Below are positions 20,451 through 28,846 of a stretch of DNA of 64,000 nt, piece after piece (within the stretch, counting starts at the first letter, position 1; every line of letters begins with the position of its first letter). The stretch is taken from positions 2,418,001-2,482,000 of the forward strand of contig NZ_CP053452.2 in the NCBI RefSeq assembly GCF_013128195.2, in the 5' to 3' direction. The stretch is from Frigoriglobus tundricola. GTDB lineage: Bacteria; Planctomycetota; Planctomycetia; Gemmatales; Gemmataceae. The position numbers were made by a program, and so were the translations under genes. The notes under the pieces were generated by a model. It made no database searches. It worked only from the letters and a program-made list of their open reading frames with translations, and was not told where the DNA came from.

Positions 20451-20619
20451 GGGATCTTCCTCCGTTGGGGATGATGGGTTCGGGTCGGGTAAAAGAGGAT
20501 CAGGGGAAAGGTGCTCCCGTTCTCCGGTGCGCAACACTCTCGCCGGCGCAGGCTCTGCATGCCGTGCGTCGGGACGATCCGTGTTGCGAACTGGGAAAAC
20601 GGGAGAGACGGGAGTCGGT

Positions 20620-21183
20620 TCAGGACGGGTCGATCCGGGCGAGGGCGGACTCGGCGACGAGGATGTCGGCGGCGGCGGCGAGCACGGCGAGGGCGGCACG
20701 GGCGACCGGACCGCCGGCCAGCCCCAGGCCCGTGGCCAGCACGCCGAACCCGATGGCGGCGGGAACGCTGCCCTTCTTGGCCAGCCACCACCGGCCGACG
20801 TTCACGCCCACCGCGACCGCCGCGGCCGTGGGCACTGCGGGGGTCGTGTCCACTTCGTCCGCCTCCTCGGGTTCGTACCGCGACCGGGGGCGCTCGCGGG
20901 GGTCGTCGTCGGGTTCACCCCACCGGTCTTTGGTGTAACCCCACTCGTCGCGCTCCCGGTCGTCCTCGTCGTCCCGCCAGCCCGTGGTGCGGGGCGGCGT
21001 CTGCGCCGGAACCGACCGGGTCGGGGTGATCAAGCGATCGACGAGGGCCACCACCAGCACGTCGCGGACGGCGGTGCCGATCGCCCCGGCCAGTTCGGTC
21101 GCCAACGCCGCACGCACCTTGATCTTCAACTCCGCGAGCGAGTCGGCCAGCCGGTGGCACCGTTGGGTCACGATGACACTCAT
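20620..21183 (-). CDS. Hypothetical protein with C-terminal membrane segments
   Basis: 187 residues. The N-terminal ~60 residues (RCHRLADSLAELKIKVRAALATELAGAIGTAVRDVLVVALVDRLI) resemble the helical part of the next small protein in the cluster. A highly charged linker (DDEDDRERDEWGYTKDRWGE) follows, then two Ala/Gly-rich hydrophobic segments (~115-175). The ATG overlaps the upstream stop (ATGA) and has GGGAGG six bases upstream. Similar architecture in three neighbouring genes suggests a paralogous set of membrane-tethered proteins. Function unknown. Confidence 0.5.
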   Translation of the reverse strand: MSVIVTQRCHRLADSLAELKIKVRAALATELAGAIGTAVRDVLVVALVDRLITPTRSVPAQTPPRTTGWRDDEDDRERDEWGYTKDRWGEPDDDPRERPRSRYEPEEADEVDTTPAVPTAAAVAVGVNVGRWWLAKKGSVPAAIGFGVLATGLGLAGGPVARAALAVLAAAADILVAESALARIDPS

Positions 21184-22538
21184 GACGTGCCTCCCAGGTT
21201 CAACTGCTTGAGGTTCGTCAGCACCGCCGAGAGCACCTTCTTTTCCTTCTTGCCCTGGCGCAGGACCGCGACGAGTCGAACCGCTTTGCCCGCAGCGTCG
21301 GCCAGGGCGGTGCGGAGTTCCTCGGCCAGTTCCAGCGGGTCGGCCGGGTCGCCCCGCGGGGGCGTGTGGCCATTGGTTTCGGGTTTCACGGTCGGTCGCC
21401 TTTCGAGAGTAGTGGGGGTAGGAATCGGTTCGGGCTCGTCTGCTCCGGGCGGCGCATGCAGGGCCGGATCGAGTTGCGCCGCGACGAACGTGACGCAGTC
21501 TCCGGTGAAGACGGCGGGCTTGTCGGGGGTCAACTTCAGGGTGCGGCACCCCAGCGCGAGGGCTCGGGCCAGTACCCGGCGGTCAAGTACAACGCGGACG
21601 GCGGGACCGGTGGTAGTCGAACGCGGCAGCGGCGTTTCCTTTGTCTCGCCGATCTCCTCGCCGCTTTCGGTCCGCCCGCGGACCCGCACGATCCGCTCCG
21701 CGTCGAGCGTCACGGGCCGCAGTTCGTGGTCCCCGCCGGGCAGACCGGGCAAGACCGGGAGCAGCGCCGCGGCGTCGGACGGGTCGATCGCGACCGTGGT
21801 CGGGGCGTAACGTGGAACGACCGCGGCGACGTCGGGGTACTTCGCCTTCACATCGGTCGGGAGCCACACGGCCCACGGCCCCGCGGTCAAGACCAGGTGC
21901 GTCGCGGTGCGGCCGATCTTGACCTCCGTCATTCGGGAGAGCGGTCTGGAGCCGAACACGGGCACCGCGGGCACGAGCACGTCGTCGGGGAACGGGAACG
22001 GGAACCCGTTCCAGAGGAGCGCGGCCTTGCCGTCCGTCCCGACCACGCGGCCCGCTTTGCCCTGCAACTGGACCTTCGATAACGCGTACCGGCCGCTCTC
22101 CTTCGCCGCGGTCCGGCCGCACTCGTGCAGGGCGGTCAGTAACTTCGGTGGAACAACCGACGACGCGGGTGGCGGGGGAAGATCGTGCTGCTTGCCGGGC
22201 AAGATCAGTTCCACGGGCAGGGTCCGCGGGGTACTCCCACCGTACCACCGGAGCACGCCCCGGAGTTTCGACGGTCGGTCCAGCGCCACGGCCTCCTCGG
22301 TTCCGCCCTCGACCTCCTCCAACACAGCCGCGGGCAGCACCAGGAGGTCGTCGCTCTCCTTCACGGCCGGTGAAGCGTGCGTGAGCGTGACGCCCTCGGG
22401 CGTGGTCGCCGCCAGCGTGCGGACCTCGTCCTTGGTCTGGATCACGACGGGCGGGGCCGGTCCCCGCGGACGCCCCGAGACGCAGCGGGCGAACAGGGTG
22501 CGGAAGTCCCGCACCGTCGTGCGGGTGAACGGGGTCAT
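21180..22538 (-). CDS. Beta-clamp-like protein (DnaN-fold candidate)
   Basis: 452 residues. Residues ~132-185 (LLTALHECGRTAAKESGRYAL, then GRVVGTDGKAALLWNGFPF and DDVLVPA) follow the pattern of the second domain of DNA polymerase III beta: helix, 'T..TRxAL', strand, 'VATDGHRL', 'vlvPa'. A similar repeat is discernible earlier (VTLTHASPAV...LLVLPAAVL). The C-terminal ~90 residues are Pro-rich and then helical. A mobile-element sliding clamp or a clamp-fold DNA-binding protein is plausible. Identity to true DnaN looks low, so this is tentative. It is coupled to the next gene. Confidence 0.45.
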   Translation of the reverse strand: MTPFTRTTVRDFRTLFARCVSGRPRGPAPPVVIQTKDEVRTLAATTPEGVTLTHASPAVKESDDLLVLPAAVLEEVEGGTEEAVALDRPSKLRGVLRWYGGSTPRTLPVELILPGKQHDLPPPPASSVVPPKLLTALHECGRTAAKESGRYALSKVQLQGKAGRVVGTDGKAALLWNGFPFPFPDDVLVPAVPVFGSRPLSRMTEVKIGRTATHLVLTAGPWAVWLPTDVKAKYPDVAAVVPRYAPTTVAIDPSDAAALLPVLPGLPGGDHELRPVTLDAERIVRVRGRTESGEEIGETKETPLPRSTTTGPAVRVVLDRRVLARALALGCRTLKLTPDKPAVFTGDCVTFVAAQLDPALHAPPGADEPEPIPTPTTLERRPTVKPETNGHTPPRGDPADPLELAEELRTALADAAGKAVRLVAVLRQGKKEKKVLSAVLTNLKQLNLGGTS

Positions 22539-22662
22539 CGCGGGTTCTCCTTTGTAAGGGGTGGTGGGTTCGGTCCAGGGCGCGGCCCGAGGCGAGCGGC
22601 TCTTGGGCGCGGTCGAAGGTGTCGCGGGCCGTTCCAGAACCCGGTCGAGGGGCGACTTCGGG

Positions 22663-23364
22663 TCAGGGCGCGGGTTCGATCACCGGCAGCGGGAACCGCC
22701 CGGCACGCGCCGGGTGCCAGCACACCCCGCACCGGTCGCACGTGACGCGCCGGGGCCGCGCGACCCCGTCCTCGCTCGGGCACACCGGCGGACCGCCGGG
22801 GGCGACGGGCCGGTGCCGGAGCCGGCGGATGCGGAACACGAGATCGAGTCCGGCCGGGGGCACGTCGTCGTCCGCGGTCGCGAGCCAGGCCAGGCGCACG
22901 CGGGCCGGCACGACCACCGGCACGCCCGTGTCGCGGTCGCACGAGTACCAGACGACACAGTTCGGGAGGACCGCCATCTGCTCGATCACGGCCCGGACGG
23001 CCGCAACCCGCCAGGAGCGCGTGTAAAAATAGAAGGTGACCCGCGGCGAGCGCTGCATGACGCGGAACCACCGGCGGGCGTACCCGCGGCTGTAGAAGTC
23101 GCCGCCGGTGTGGACCCGGACGACGGCGACCGCGTGGGCGACCAGGAACGCCCGCACGCGCCGTACGAAGTCGCGCCGGCGGGTGCGGGCCAGGTTGCGT
23201 TGGTATGCCGCGGCCGTGGCCGGGCGGTAGCGTTCGACGGCCACGGCATAACAGTGGGTTTGACACGCGGCGGACATTCCGGGGCACACGTCGGCCGTGC
23301 CCGAGGGCAGACCGAAGCCCCAGATCAGCCGACCGCCGAGTTTGCGGTTACCGGGCGTGAGCAT
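22663..23364 (-). CDS. GP88-family protein
   Basis: 233 residues matching the phage 'gene product 88' family. Visible features are an early cysteine motif CPGMSAACQTHCYA (~27-40), a TIM-barrel-like set of strands (VRVHTGGDFYS, VTFYFYTRSW, CVVWYSCDRDTG) and a C-terminal CDRCGVCWHPAR. The biochemical role of the family is not known. It occurs in phages and integrative elements. Here it sits with the beta-clamp-like gene, supporting a mobile-element origin for the 18.9-24.8 kb cluster. Confidence 0.7.
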   Translation of the reverse strand: MLTPGNRKLGGRLIWGFGLPSGTADVCPGMSAACQTHCYAVAVERYRPATAAAYQRNLARTRRRDFVRRVRAFLVAHAVAVVRVHTGGDFYSRGYARRWFRVMQRSPRVTFYFYTRSWRVAAVRAVIEQMAVLPNCVVWYSCDRDTGVPVVVPARVRLAWLATADDDVPPAGLDLVFRIRRLRHRPVAPGGPPVCPSEDGVARPRRVTCDRCGVCWHPARAGRFPLPVIEPAP

Positions 23365-23552
23365 GAACTCTCCTCATAAAGGGGTGAACGCGAACCGGAC
23401 GCGCCGAACGACGGGCGGGTGCGGCGGCGCGGGAAGCGGAGGGGTAAGACGTTCACCGGAGTGAGACGAACGGGGTCGAGAACGGGTGCAACTGAACCGC
23501 CGGCGAGCGCGTGAACGGGGGCGGACCCACACCTCGGACCCGAGTGTTGAAA

Positions 23553-23840
23553 TCAGTCCACGGCCCAGCCCGAGGCGATCACTTCCTCGGCGCTGTCATA
23601 AGTGTCGCGGGGCAGTTCTAGAAACCGGTCGAGGGTCGGCGGCAGGAGGTACAAATTCGCGTGAAAGACCGTTGCTGAAAAACCTGTGAGCCCCGCCGCC
23701 CGCGAGTCGAACACGACGCCCAGTTCCTCGGTTCCGCGGGTGCGGCGGACCACGGGCAAGAACGGCCACGAGGGCCACAACGCGGGCGTGGTGAGGAACA
23801 ACAGGGTCCGCTCGCGGGCGTGCCGAACGCCGGTCGCCAT
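23553..23840 (-). CDS. Hypothetical protein
   Basis: 95 residues with a strand-rich centre (GVVFDSRAAGLTGFSATVFHANLYLLPPTLDRFLELP) and no recognised domain. The start (ATGGCGACCGGC) is preceded by GAGGAGG. The 188 bases between this gene and the GP88 gene hold nothing recognisable. Confidence 0.5.
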   Translation of the reverse strand: MATGVRHARERTLLFLTTPALWPSWPFLPVVRRTRGTEELGVVFDSRAAGLTGFSATVFHANLYLLPPTLDRFLELPRDTYDSAEEVIASGWAVD

Positions 23841-23927
23841 CGCGGCCTCCTCGCAGTTGGTGGATGGGAAACGAAAACGGCCGGTCCTACGTGGAACCGG
23901 CCGTGAACGTGTGGGAAGGTGACGACT

Positions 23928-24788
23928 TCAGACCACAGCGGGCTCGCCCGCGATCTCGGCGACTTTGTCGCGGAGCACCCGCTCGGCGTCCGCCACGGCC
24001 CGGTCGAGCCGGTCGCGCTCGCCGGCCAGGTACTCGCTGTACGCGGTCAGCTTGAACTTGGTGGTGCGGATCTTCTCCGCGGCCCGCTCCAGCGTGTCGC
24101 CTCGCGTGTCGCTGCCGAACTGGGCGACCGCGGCGCGGTGCTCGGCGACCACCGCGGCCAGCCCGTCCGCCACCGCCTGCGTGACCGAGCGGTCGCCCTC
24201 CGCGGTGCCCGCAGGGACCGGGAACCGTAAGAGCCGCCCGCCGACGCGATTGAGCAAGTCCTGGGTCTTGTCGATGAACGCGGCGTGCCGCTGCGGGACG
24301 AAATACGTCCCGCCGGAGGGCCGGATGGGGAACAGATCCGCTTGCCGCTCGAACAGTTTCTGCACGACCTTCGTGACGTCGGAGCCCGTCCGTGCGGAGA
24401 TGCAGCGGTCGAGTTCCTCTTGCGCCACGGTGGCGAGGCCGGGCAGTTCGCAGGTGACCGCCCCGGTCTGCTTGTCGAGCGTGAGCGTGGTCTCCAGGCG
24501 GTACTCGTAGCGGTCACCCTCGCGGCTCTCCTGCGTGAACTGGAACTTGACGGTGGCCGCGTCCTCGGCGACGGGCCGGATGATGCGCTGCTCGCTGAGC
24601 CGCTTGCACGCGCGGCTGAACGCGTGCCGCGGGGCCAGTTCGCGGGCCACGCCGGGGTCCAGGCCGGCGTCTTCGAGCGCTCGCACCAGGTCCGAGTGGG
24701 TGACGCTGACGCCGGGGCACGCCCAGGCGATCACCTCGCCCAGGAGCCGGGTGCCTGCGCTCACGTGCACCGGCGGGGGAACGGTCAC
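23928..24788 (-). CDS. DUF6744-like protein, possibly 5'-truncated
   Basis: About 286 residues from a GTG at 24788. The protein begins TVPPPVHVSAGTRLLGEVI, has a winged-helix-like part (SDLVRALEDAGLDPGVARELAPRHAFSRACKRLSEQRIIRPV, ~32-75) and a long helical C-terminus with coiled-coil character (~200-286). It resembles DUF6744 proteins of phages and plasmids, whose role is unknown. Just upstream the DNA changes into a transposase fragment on the other strand, so the true N-terminus may have been lost. The reading frame stays open into the transposase, which is an antisense artefact. Confidence 0.6.
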   Translation of the reverse strand: MTVPPPVHVSAGTRLLGEVIAWACPGVSVTHSDLVRALEDAGLDPGVARELAPRHAFSRACKRLSEQRIIRPVAEDAATVKFQFTQESREGDRYEYRLETTLTLDKQTGAVTCELPGLATVAQEELDRCISARTGSDVTKVVQKLFERQADLFPIRPSGGTYFVPQRHAAFIDKTQDLLNRVGGRLLRFPVPAGTAEGDRSVTQAVADGLAAVVAEHRAAVAQFGSDTRGDTLERAAEKIRTTKFKLTAYSEYLAGERDRLDRAVADAERVLRDKVAEIAGEPAVV

Positions 24789-24796
24789 GGCAGCGG

Positions 24797-25479
24797 GCCT
24801 GCCGATTGTGAGCGTGGACACCAAGAAGAAGGAACTGATCGGCAACTTCCGGAACGGCGGGCGGAGTTGGTGCCGGAGCGCGCCGGAGGTGGACGAGCAC
24901 GACTTCCCGAGCAAGGCCGTCTGTCAGGCTGTTCCCTTCGGTGTCTACGATGTGACGAAGAACGCCGGCTTCGTCGTCGTCGGGACGTCTTACAACACGC
25001 CGCAGTTCGCGGTCAGCGCGATCGCGCGGTGGTGGCAGGCAGAAGGTCGGGACGCCTACCCCGGAGCCGACCGGCTCCTGATCTTGGCGGACGGCGGCGG
25101 CGGAAACGGGAGCCGAGCGGGTGCCTGGAAGGTGAACCTGCAGGAGCGGCTCTGTAATCGACATCGGCTCACCGTGACCGTCTGCCACTACCCGCCGGGG
25201 TGCTCGAAGTGGAACCCGGTCGAGCACCGCCTGTTCAGCCAGATCAGTAAGAACTGGGAGGGACAGCCGCTCCGGTCACTCGATCTCATGCTCGGCTACA
25301 TCCGGGGGACGACCACCCGAACCGGGCTACGCGTGTCCGCCGAACTCGACGACGCCACCTACCCCAAAGGGCAGAAGGTCACGCGAGACGACCTCGGGAA
25401 GGTGTCGTTCAAGCCCCACGCGGACTGTCCGATCCGGAACTACACCATCAGCCCACAGATCGCCGATCAGCAGGCTTGA
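24797..25479 (+). pseudogene. ISAzo13-type transposase, 5'-truncated
   Basis: From LPIVSVDTKKKELIGNFRNGG onward the frame matches the DDE domain of ISAzo13-family ('Rhodopirellula transposase') enzymes: the first Asp in SVDTKKK, the second in LLILADGGGGNGS, the Glu in CSKWNPVEHRLFSQI, and a C-terminal TISPQ. The N-terminal half including the DNA-binding domain is missing, so it cannot act alone. The junction at about 24,795 abuts the DUF6744-like gene in the opposite direction. Confidence 0.8.
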
Positions 25480-25500
25480 TCTGAGTTGATCTGTAAGTCA

Positions 25501-27075
25501 TTATCTGGTGGTCACGTTTGGGATCGGTTGGTCCCGCGTCCGGTTCAACTGCCAGCGATCCGGGAGCCAGTCCAACAATTGCTCGACCGTCGGCTTCTCG
25601 CCCAACGCGAACAACCCCGGCAGGGCCTCGCGCAGGTACGCGAACGGGTCGAGCCCCAAGTGCTTGCAGGTACCGACCACGGAGTACAGGACCGCCGCCG
25701 TCTGACCGCCCACCGCGCTGCCGATGACGCCCCAGTTGTTCCGTCCCAGTGCGATCGCCCGCAGCGTTCGCTCGCTCAGGTTGTTGTCGATCGCCAGGAA
25801 CCCCTGGTCCACGTACCGCTTCAGCGCGTCCCAGTTGTTCGACGCGTACCCGATGGCAACACCCAGCGCCGACTTCGGCAGCGACGGCTGCTCACCGAGC
25901 CACTTCGACAACTCATTGAGGACCGGTTCCGCGTCGCGCTGACGAATCGCCCGGCGTTGCTCTTCGCGCTCCCGGCGTTGGTCCCGTTGCACCGGGTCGT
26001 CCGACGGGGGTAGCAGCGGGGGCAGCGCACGTTCGATCCCGTACAACCGGCCGAACAACTCCAGCGCCGCCGCTGCCCGAGTATCGCCACCGTCGAGGGC
26101 GGTCACGAACTTGCGGCGGGCGTGCGCCAGACAGCACACGTGCTTCACCCGGTCGTCACCGTACAGCCCCTCGTACTGGGCTAACGCGTCCGCCTGGAAG
26201 TAGCCCGCATACCCCTTCAAGAACCGCGTCGGCCCGTCGGCCGTGTGATCGGTGGTGAAGTCGAACACCACGTACGGGTAATCCGCGTCCCCGATGCCCA
26301 CCCACAGGTGCGCCTTCTTCGTGCGGTCGGAACCGGGCACCCGCAACTTCACGCCCGTGTCGCCCCCGTGGATCACCCGCGACAACAACACCCGGGTGTG
26401 CATCAGTTGGTACAAGGGCCTCAGCAACTCGGCCGCCCGGAACAGCCAGTCGCCCAGGGTCGAAGACGCGACCGTGACACCCGAGCGGGCCAGTTGCCCG
26501 GCGAGTCGATGCACGGGCACGTGATCGGCGAACTTGGCGGTGACGACATGGGCCAACAGGCCCGGACCGCACAGCCCCTTCGGGATCGGACCGACCTGGG
26601 CCGGTCCGGCAGTCTGCACCCGTTGCTCCGCCGGCACGACGTTGGGGTCGCAGTGCCGGCACGCGTAACTCTTCTTGACCGTGCGGAGCACGAAGAACTT
26701 GGCGGGGTCCAAATCGAGTTGCTCGGCCGTCTGGTCCCCAATGCACGCCCGCGACCGGCCGCAACACGGGCACAACTTCTGCGCCTCGGTCAGGTCGTGA
26801 ACGACCTCGCGCCGTTCCAGGTGTTCGGGCAGCGGGGAACGCCCGTGCGGATCGCGCCGGGGCGGTGGCTTCTCGGTGGTGGGTCCCGGCGGGGGCGGGC
26901 GGCGCTCGCTGCGGCGCCCGAACCGGTGCTTCAAGGCGGCGTCGAGTTTGGCCTGCAACGCGGCATTTTGGGCTTCGAGTTGTTGGACCCGAGCGAGCAG
27001 TTCACGGACCATCGCTTGGAGCGTGGCCACGTCGGTGGGCAGAGAGGCATCGGTCGGCGGCGCGGTGGCGTCCAT
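25501..27075 (-). CDS. tnpC: IS66 transposase TnpC
   Basis: 524 residues, full length for IS66 TnpC. An N-terminal coiled coil (MVRELLARVQQLEAQNAALQ) precedes a basic KHRFGRRSER segment, a zinc-finger region (LCPCCGRSRACIG...YACRHCDPN), and a DDE domain with VIHGGDTGVKL, DALAQYEGLYGD and the C-terminal 'NLSERTLRAIALGRNNWGVIGS' block. It catalyses transposition of the element together with TnpA and TnpB. No frameshift is seen, so the element may be active. Confidence 0.92.
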   Translation of the reverse strand: MDATAPPTDASLPTDVATLQAMVRELLARVQQLEAQNAALQAKLDAALKHRFGRRSERRPPPPGPTTEKPPPRRDPHGRSPLPEHLERREVVHDLTEAQKLCPCCGRSRACIGDQTAEQLDLDPAKFFVLRTVKKSYACRHCDPNVVPAEQRVQTAGPAQVGPIPKGLCGPGLLAHVVTAKFADHVPVHRLAGQLARSGVTVASSTLGDWLFRAAELLRPLYQLMHTRVLLSRVIHGGDTGVKLRVPGSDRTKKAHLWVGIGDADYPYVVFDFTTDHTADGPTRFLKGYAGYFQADALAQYEGLYGDDRVKHVCCLAHARRKFVTALDGGDTRAAAALELFGRLYGIERALPPLLPPSDDPVQRDQRREREEQRRAIRQRDAEPVLNELSKWLGEQPSLPKSALGVAIGYASNNWDALKRYVDQGFLAIDNNLSERTLRAIALGRNNWGVIGSAVGGQTAAVLYSVVGTCKHLGLDPFAYLREALPGLFALGEKPTVEQLLDWLPDRWQLNRTRDQPIPNVTTR

Positions 27076-27099
27076 GCCCTTTCAACACCACGGTCGCTC

Positions 27100-27462
27100 T
27101 CAAGTAGCGCGAGAGGGTGCCGGGGCGGATGTGAACCGCTTGAACCGCCGGACGTGGGACACGTCGATGCCGTCGAGGATCATGGCGAACTGAGCGGCCG
27201 ACAGTTCGAGCCCGGCGGCCGTGGCTTCGGGGAAATGATACCGCCCGGCTTCGAGCCGCGAGCACCACAGGCACAGCCCGTGCCCGCCCCAGTACAGCAC
27301 CTTCAACCGATCGGCGGACCGGTTGGTGAACACGAACAGGTGCCCGCTCAACGGATCAGCGGAGAGCTGGGTGCGGACCAGGTTGGACAAGCCGTCGAAT
27401 CCGAGCCGCAGGTCCACCCCGCCGGCGAACCACAACTTCACACTCGGCGGGATGCTCAGCAC
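27100..27462 (-). CDS. tnpB: IS66 accessory protein TnpB
   Basis: 120 residues, family length. Typical sequence: SVKLWFAGGVDLRLGFDGLS, LFVFTNRSADRLKVLYWGGHGLCLW, RLEAGRYHFP. The start is GTG at 27462 with GGAGGA six bases upstream, overlapping the tnpA stop by 7 bases. The protein is required for IS66 transposition by an undefined mechanism. Confidence 0.9.
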   Translation of the reverse strand: MLSIPPSVKLWFAGGVDLRLGFDGLSNLVRTQLSADPLSGHLFVFTNRSADRLKVLYWGGHGLCLWCSRLEAGRYHFPEATAAGLELSAAQFAMILDGIDVSHVRRFKRFTSAPAPSRAT

Positions 27463-27800
27463 GGGCGTTCCTCCACGCCTCGGAGGACGGCGACGATCAG
27501 TTCGGGGCGGGTCTGGGCGGGGAACCGGACGACAGTCCCGGACGGCAGAGCCAGTTCGATCGGAAGCGCGGGGGTAGGAGGCGGTGCGACGCGAATGGGC
27601 ACGACGGTGATCGCGGGAGCGCCGGGCGCCGGGACGGGACGGGTGAGCCGGCGCCGCCACAGGTAGAAGTTGGACAGGGACACCCCTTCGGCGGCGCAGA
27701 ACGCGGCGACGGTGTGATGACCGGCCGCGAACCGTTCGAGGCGTTCGACCCACCGCCGGGTGGCGGCATCACAATAGGAACGGGTAGACGAGTCGGACAC
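27456..27800 (-). CDS. tnpA: IS66 accessory protein TnpA
   Basis: 114 residues with a helix-turn-helix about HTVAAFCAAEGVSLSNFYLWRRRL. A GTG start at 27800 is chosen because GGAGGA lies seven bases upstream. Longer in-frame starts would run into the element end. It presumably binds the IS ends. Confidence 0.8.
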   Translation of the reverse strand: MSDSSTRSYCDAATRRWVERLERFAAGHHTVAAFCAAEGVSLSNFYLWRRRLTRPVPAPGAPAITVVPIRVAPPPTPALPIELALPSGTVVRFPAQTRPELIVAVLRGVEERPC

Positions 27801-27855
27801 GAAGGCATCCTCCGAGAACAGGAACGGATGCCGTCCACGATAAATCACCCGTCAA

Positions 27856-28095
27856 TCACGTGATCCGCCGGACGGGTACCTTGCGGCCGAGCGCCTTGCG
27901 GAGTAGGCCACTCCTCTTCGGCACCTTGCCCCGCGCCGCGTCGAGGATCTTCTTGGTGAGTTCGTCCAGCCCCTTGCGGATGGCGCCGCGGCCGGCCTTC
28001 TTGTCCAGCCCCTGAAGCCGCTCGATGAGGGCTTGCAACTGGCCCGGATCGACGCTCCCGATGATGGGCACTTTGAACCGGTTGCGGGTGGCCAT
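27856..28095 (-). pseudogene. HK97 gp10-type tail-completion protein, 3'-truncated by IS66
   Basis: 79 residues: a helical body (VDPGQLQALIERLQGLDKKAGRGAIRKGLDELTKKILDAARGKVPKRSGLLRKAL) typical of HK97-gp10 proteins, which link head and tail in siphophages. Relatives are roughly 130-160 residues, with a further beta-rich half. Here the sequence stops at VRRIT with the stop codon at the IS66 junction. The rest of the tail module is absent from the window, so the IS insertion probably accompanied a deletion. Confidence 0.65.
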
Positions 28096-28096
28096 C

Positions 28097-28267
28097 TCAG
28101 CCCCGGAGGACGTAGTGAAAGGCGGTCACACTCAGCCCCGCGAAGAGCGCCCCGTAGAGCGCGAGGAAGCCGAAGCCCGTGACCCACAGGAACCCGCGCA
28201 GCATGCACCGCGGGAGCGGGTCGGGGCGCGGCGGGTCCGGCCACCATTCATCGGGGAACGCGCTCAC
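28097..28267 (-). CDS. Small single-span membrane protein (phage)
   Basis: 56 residues from a GTG that overlaps the upstream stop (GTGA). A Pro/Trp-rich N-terminus (SAFPDEWWPDPPRPDPLP) precedes one membrane span (GFLWVTGFGFLALYGALFAGL). Lies between head-closure and gp10 genes. Unknown role. Confidence 0.5.
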   Translation of the reverse strand: MSAFPDEWWPDPPRPDPLPRCMLRGFLWVTGFGFLALYGALFAGLSVTAFHYVLRG

Positions 28268-28620
28268 GTGCCCTCCTCCACGATGCACCACAGTTCTAAA
28301 AGGTTCTCAGCGCCGACCGTCGGCGGACACGCCACGATGTTCAGTGTGATCCCGGTGTCCTGCCACAGCAGCCGGCACGTGGAGTTCACGTCGGTGCGGT
28401 ACCGCATCCGCACGCGGTGCGTGTACTGCGCCTGCGTGGTGCCCGACTGGAAGATTTCGCGCCCGCCGGTCGCGATCACCTCGGCCCGCACGTCGGCTTC
28501 CAGGTTGGCCCATGCCGTGACCTTGCCGCGGAACGCGGCGGGGGTCGTCGTCGGCGATTGAATGGTCACGAACTGCCGCAGCCGGCCGATGCGGGTCTTC
28601 TTGCCGAGTTGTCCGGGCAT
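28264..28620 (-). CDS. Phage head-closure protein
   Basis: 118 residues of the SPP1 gp16/HK97 gp9 type: MPGQLGKKTRIGRLRQFVTIQ, AWANLEADVRAEVIATGGREIFQSG, and RMRYRTDV. This small beta-barrel protein closes the portal after packaging. Position between connector and gp10 agrees with standard siphophage order. Confidence 0.75.
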   Translation of the reverse strand: MPGQLGKKTRIGRLRQFVTIQSPTTTPAAFRGKVTAWANLEADVRAEVIATGGREIFQSGTTQAQYTHRVRMRYRTDVNSTCRLLWQDTGITLNIVACPPTVGAENLLELWCIVEEGT

Positions 28621-28624
28621 GGGC

Positions 28625-28837
28625 TCACTCGTGCTGGGGAACGAACAGGTGGCCCAACAGGACGCCGACCGCGAGGCAGACCACCATGACGAACCCGCGG
28701 TAGGTGTTGGCCGTGTCCAGGCTCACGCGACTGAGCGTGGCCGGGTTGCCCCCGCGCGCGTACGCGATGAGGTCGTAGCCCACCAGAATCAGGAACGCCG
28801 CGATGATGACCAGCGCCGTCGTTTCCTTCCACGTCAT
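28625..28837 (-). CDS. Small two-span membrane protein (phage)
   Basis: 70 residues with hydrophobic segments ALVIIAAFLILVGYDLIAY and GFVMVVCLAVGVLLGHLFV. Its size and two-span topology are compatible with a holin, but its place among the head genes argues for caution. No other clue. Confidence 0.45.
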   Translation of the reverse strand: MTWKETTALVIIAAFLILVGYDLIAYARGGNPATLSRVSLDTANTYRGFVMVVCLAVGVLLGHLFVPQHE

Positions 28838-28846
28838 GATTCGCCC

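Larger units (their letters stand above)
25492..27855 (-). mobile_element. IS66-family insertion sequence
   Basis: Three overlapping or adjacent minus-strand genes tnpA-tnpB-tnpC in the IS66 order. The ends are placed approximately: GTAAGTCATTATC-TGGTGG on the left and, on the other strand at the right, GACGGGTGATTTATCG-TGG, which are imperfect inverted repeats. No 8-bp target duplication could be confirmed. The right end lies at the stop of a truncated phage gp10 gene. Confidence 0.75.

Noticed and set aside
24535-24796. 5' extension of the ISAzo13 transposase frame
   Set aside because: These codons are antisense to the DUF6744-like gene and have no transposase similarity.
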